Positions 62,493-64,000 of a stretch of DNA of 64,000 nt are shown here, one piece after another. The notes under the pieces are model-generated. The model saw only the letters and a program-made list of their open reading frames with translations. It was not told where the DNA came from and ran no database searches. Every line of letters starts with the position of its first letter. The first letter of the stretch is position 1. The position numbers were made by a program, and so were the translations under genes. This DNA is from Ruegeria atlantica (GTDB lineage: Bacteria > Pseudomonadota > Alphaproteobacteria > Rhodobacterales > Rhodobacteraceae), in NCBI RefSeq assembly GCF_013032505.1, contig NZ_WQCG01000002.1, positions 62,001 to 126,000 on the forward strand, written 5' to 3'.

Positions 62493-63833
62493 ATGAAGAA
62501 ATTTCTGATGGCCGGTCTGGCCGGAACCGTGGCAGGTGTAATCGCAACCACACAAATTGCTGGTCCTTTGCTGGCGCAAGAGGCTGACCGGAAGGCCAGC
62601 GTGTACGAGCAATTGGATCTGTTCGGTGATATTTTTGAACGTATCCGCGCCCAGTATGTTGAAGACGTCGAGCCGGAAGAGCTGATCGAAGCGGCCATCG
62701 ACGGCATGCTCACGTCGCTTGATCCGCATTCCAGCTATCTTTCGCCAGATGATGCTGAGCAGATGCGTGTGCAGACACGTGGCGAATTCGGTGGATTAGG
62801 CATCGAGGTCACGCAGGAAGAAGGCTATGTCAAAGTTGTCTCGCCGATCGACGATACCCCGGCCGACGAAGCGGGAATAGAGGCCGGTGACTTCATCACG
62901 CATGTCGATGGTGAAAGTATCCTTGGCCTGACATTGGACAAGGCCGTGGATCTGATGCGTGGTCCTGTTGGGTCGGAAATCGTGATCACGGTCGTCCGCG
63001 AGGGCGAGCAAGAGCCATTCGACATCACCATCATTCGCGACACCATCAAACTGACAGCCGTGCGCGCCCGAACCGAAGGCACCAGCGTTGTTCTGCGTGT
63101 CACCACTTTCAACGACCAGACTTTCCCGAACCTGCAGGAAGGCCTGAATGAACAGATCGAAGAAGCTGGTGGTCTGGACAAGGTCAATGGCTTTGTCCTT
63201 GACCTGCGGAACAATCCCGGCGGGCTGCTGACCCAAGCGATCAAAGTTTCGGATGCTTTCCTGAACGAAGGCGAGATCGTGTCCACCCGTGGACGCGACC
63301 CAAGCGACGGCGAGCGATTCAATGCAACAGCAGGTGATCTGGCCGAAGGTAAACCAATTGTTGTCCTTATTAATGGCGGATCCGCCTCTGCATCGGAAAT
63401 CGTGGCCGGCGCGCTGCAAGACCACCGCCGTGCAATCGTTGTGGGCACCAAGAGCTTTGGCAAAGGGTCGGTCCAAACGGTCATGCCTTTGCGCGGCGAC
63501 GGCGCGATGCGTCTGACGACCTCGCGCTATTACACGCCGTCGGGCAGGTCGATTCAGGCGCTTGGTGTCAGCCCTGACATCATCGTCGAACAGCCACGTC
63601 CTGCACCAGATGCCGAGGACGAAGAGGCAGATGCCCGCACACGATCCGAAGCAGATCTGCGCGGCAGCCTGAACAACGACAGCCTGAGTGAAGACGAAAT
63701 CCGTCAAATCGAAGAAGACCGCGCCAAGGCCGAAGCCACGGCTGAACTGCGGGAAGAGGATTATCAGCTGGCCTACGCCATCGACATCCTCAAAGGTTTG
63801 TCGGCGTTTAATCCCAACGGACCGTCACAGTAA
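62493..63833 (+). CDS. ctpA: Carboxy-terminal processing protease CtpA (S41)
   Basis: 446 residues. N-terminal signal peptide, a PDZ domain (~residues 85-175, GLGIEVTQEEGYVKV, GDFITHVDG), and an S41 protease domain with catalytic Ser in GGSASASEIVAGAL and Lys in GTKSFGKGSVQ. The C-terminal tail is acidic and proline-containing. It cleaves periplasmic proteins from the C terminus. It forms the usual trio with the EnvC-like and gpmI genes; seven bases after the former. Confidence 0.94.
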   Translation: MKKFLMAGLAGTVAGVIATTQIAGPLLAQEADRKASVYEQLDLFGDIFERIRAQYVEDVEPEELIEAAIDGMLTSLDPHSSYLSPDDAEQMRVQTRGEFGGLGIEVTQEEGYVKVVSPIDDTPADEAGIEAGDFITHVDGESILGLTLDKAVDLMRGPVGSEIVITVVREGEQEPFDITIIRDTIKLTAVRARTEGTSVVLRVTTFNDQTFPNLQEGLNEQIEEAGGLDKVNGFVLDLRNNPGGLLTQAIKVSDAFLNEGEIVSTRGRDPSDGERFNATAGDLAEGKPIVVLINGGSASASEIVAGALQDHRRAIVVGTKSFGKGSVQTVMPLRGDGAMRLTTSRYYTPSGRSIQALGVSPDIIVEQPRPAPDAEDEEADARTRSEADLRGSLNNDSLSEDEIRQIEEDRAKAEATAELREEDYQLAYAIDILKGLSAFNPNGPSQ

Positions 63834-63841
63834 AATTAACA

Positions 63842-63868
63842 GGGCCGCCATTACTGGCGGCCCTTGTT
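63842..63868 (+). terminator. Terminator after ctpA
   Basis: Eight-pair stem GGGCCGCC / GGCGGCCC with a six-base loop, followed by TTGTT. It lies eight bases after the ctpA stop, before a convergent gene. The T-run is short, so strength is uncertain. Confidence 0.7.
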
Positions 63869-63881
63869 GCAATGGCTGGGA

Positions 63882-64000
63882 TCATCCCTCAACCTTGTGC
63901 AGTTTTTCTTCGTCAAGCATCATTGCCAGAACAATGCCGACCGAGACCGAGACGGCAGCGAATACAAAGGCCATGTTCATACCTGTGTCAAATGCGGCCG
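63882..64000 (-). CDS. C-terminal end of a membrane protein, probably an MFS transporter
   Basis: Partial: 38 residues plus stop, cut by the window end. The sequence shows one final hydrophobic helix (MAFVFAAVSVSVGIVLAMM) and a short charged tail. This is how many major facilitator transporters end, but the fragment is too short for a firm family call. Confidence 0.45.
   Translation of the reverse strand, partial: AAFDTGMNMAFVFAAVSVSVGIVLAMMLDEEKLHKVEG

Noticed and set aside
62796..63707. 303-codon minus-strand frame
   Set aside because: Antisense to ctpA; His/Gln-rich without domain pattern.

Overview
The window reads as chromosomal DNA of a marine alphaproteobacterium of the Roseobacter group (Rhodobacterales). 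This rests on overall gene content and protein style: a Na+-NQR operon, a choline-sulfatase/Rieske oxygenase cluster, a GlpV-type ABC transporter with a DUF2160 protein, STAS-fused MlaE, and a SapC/type I secretion locus. It was not tested by any search. Gene density is high, no phage, insertion sequence or CRISPR array was seen, and there is one tRNA.

Layout. (1) 13-779: two overlapping CrcB/Fluc fluoride-channel genes. (2) 996-5101: a stand-alone membrane-anchored FMN glutamate-synthase-like protein, then an ECF sigma factor overlapping a membrane-anchored von Willebrand A protein that may also be its anti-sigma factor. (3) 5144-9054: an Mla-type lipid transport operon (STAS-permease, ATPase, MCE protein, lipoprotein). 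(4) 9350-13576: a phosphonate monoester hydrolase-like sulfatase-fold enzyme, then a soluble hybrid histidine kinase with an OmpR-type regulator. (5) 13648-28442: a large type I secretion locus. A minus-strand operon encodes a 1275-residue Ig-repeat adhesin, SapC, a TolC-like outer membrane factor, a LapB-like ABC exporter and an HlyD adaptor. Divergent from it is a beta-propeller/RTX protein, followed by a second, PrtD/PrtE-type exporter pair. The adhesin carries a cohesin-like module and the divergent protein a dockerin-like module, which is the most striking feature of the window. (6) 28677-43184: a catabolic island with a GlxA-type AraC regulator, a CntA/GbcA-like Rieske oxygenase, choline-sulfatase, two SDRs around a small unknown protein, a carnitine-dehydrogenase-like enzyme, a class V aminotransferase-fold enzyme and a six-gene ABC importer resembling the GlpSTPQV glycerol system. 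(7) 43233-44730: a BlaI/BlaR1-like regulator-protease pair, then a gene-poor stretch with a small glycine-zipper lipoprotein, a 1-kb-spaced imperfect repeat and tRNA-Pro(CGG). (8) 46107-57989: an RlmL-like rRNA methyltransferase, nqrABCDEF, two nucleotide-sugar genes and a CBS protein on the opposite strand, then the Nqr maturation genes apbE and nqrM. (9) 58065-64000: a third sulfatase-fold enzyme with an unusual active-site motif, then gpmI, an EnvC-like protein, ctpA and the end of a membrane protein.

How the genes work together. The Mla operon would move phospholipid across the envelope. The T1SS locus would build an outer-surface adhesin complex, possibly non-covalent through cohesin-dockerin pairing. 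The catabolic island would import and desulfate an osmolyte-like quaternary ammonium compound and oxidise its carbon skeleton. Nqr plus ApbE plus NqrM forms a self-contained Na+ pump and its cofactor-assembly set. Starts were re-chosen from ribosome-binding sites where the longest reading frame was too long. Functions are family-level assignments made by reading the translated sequences.
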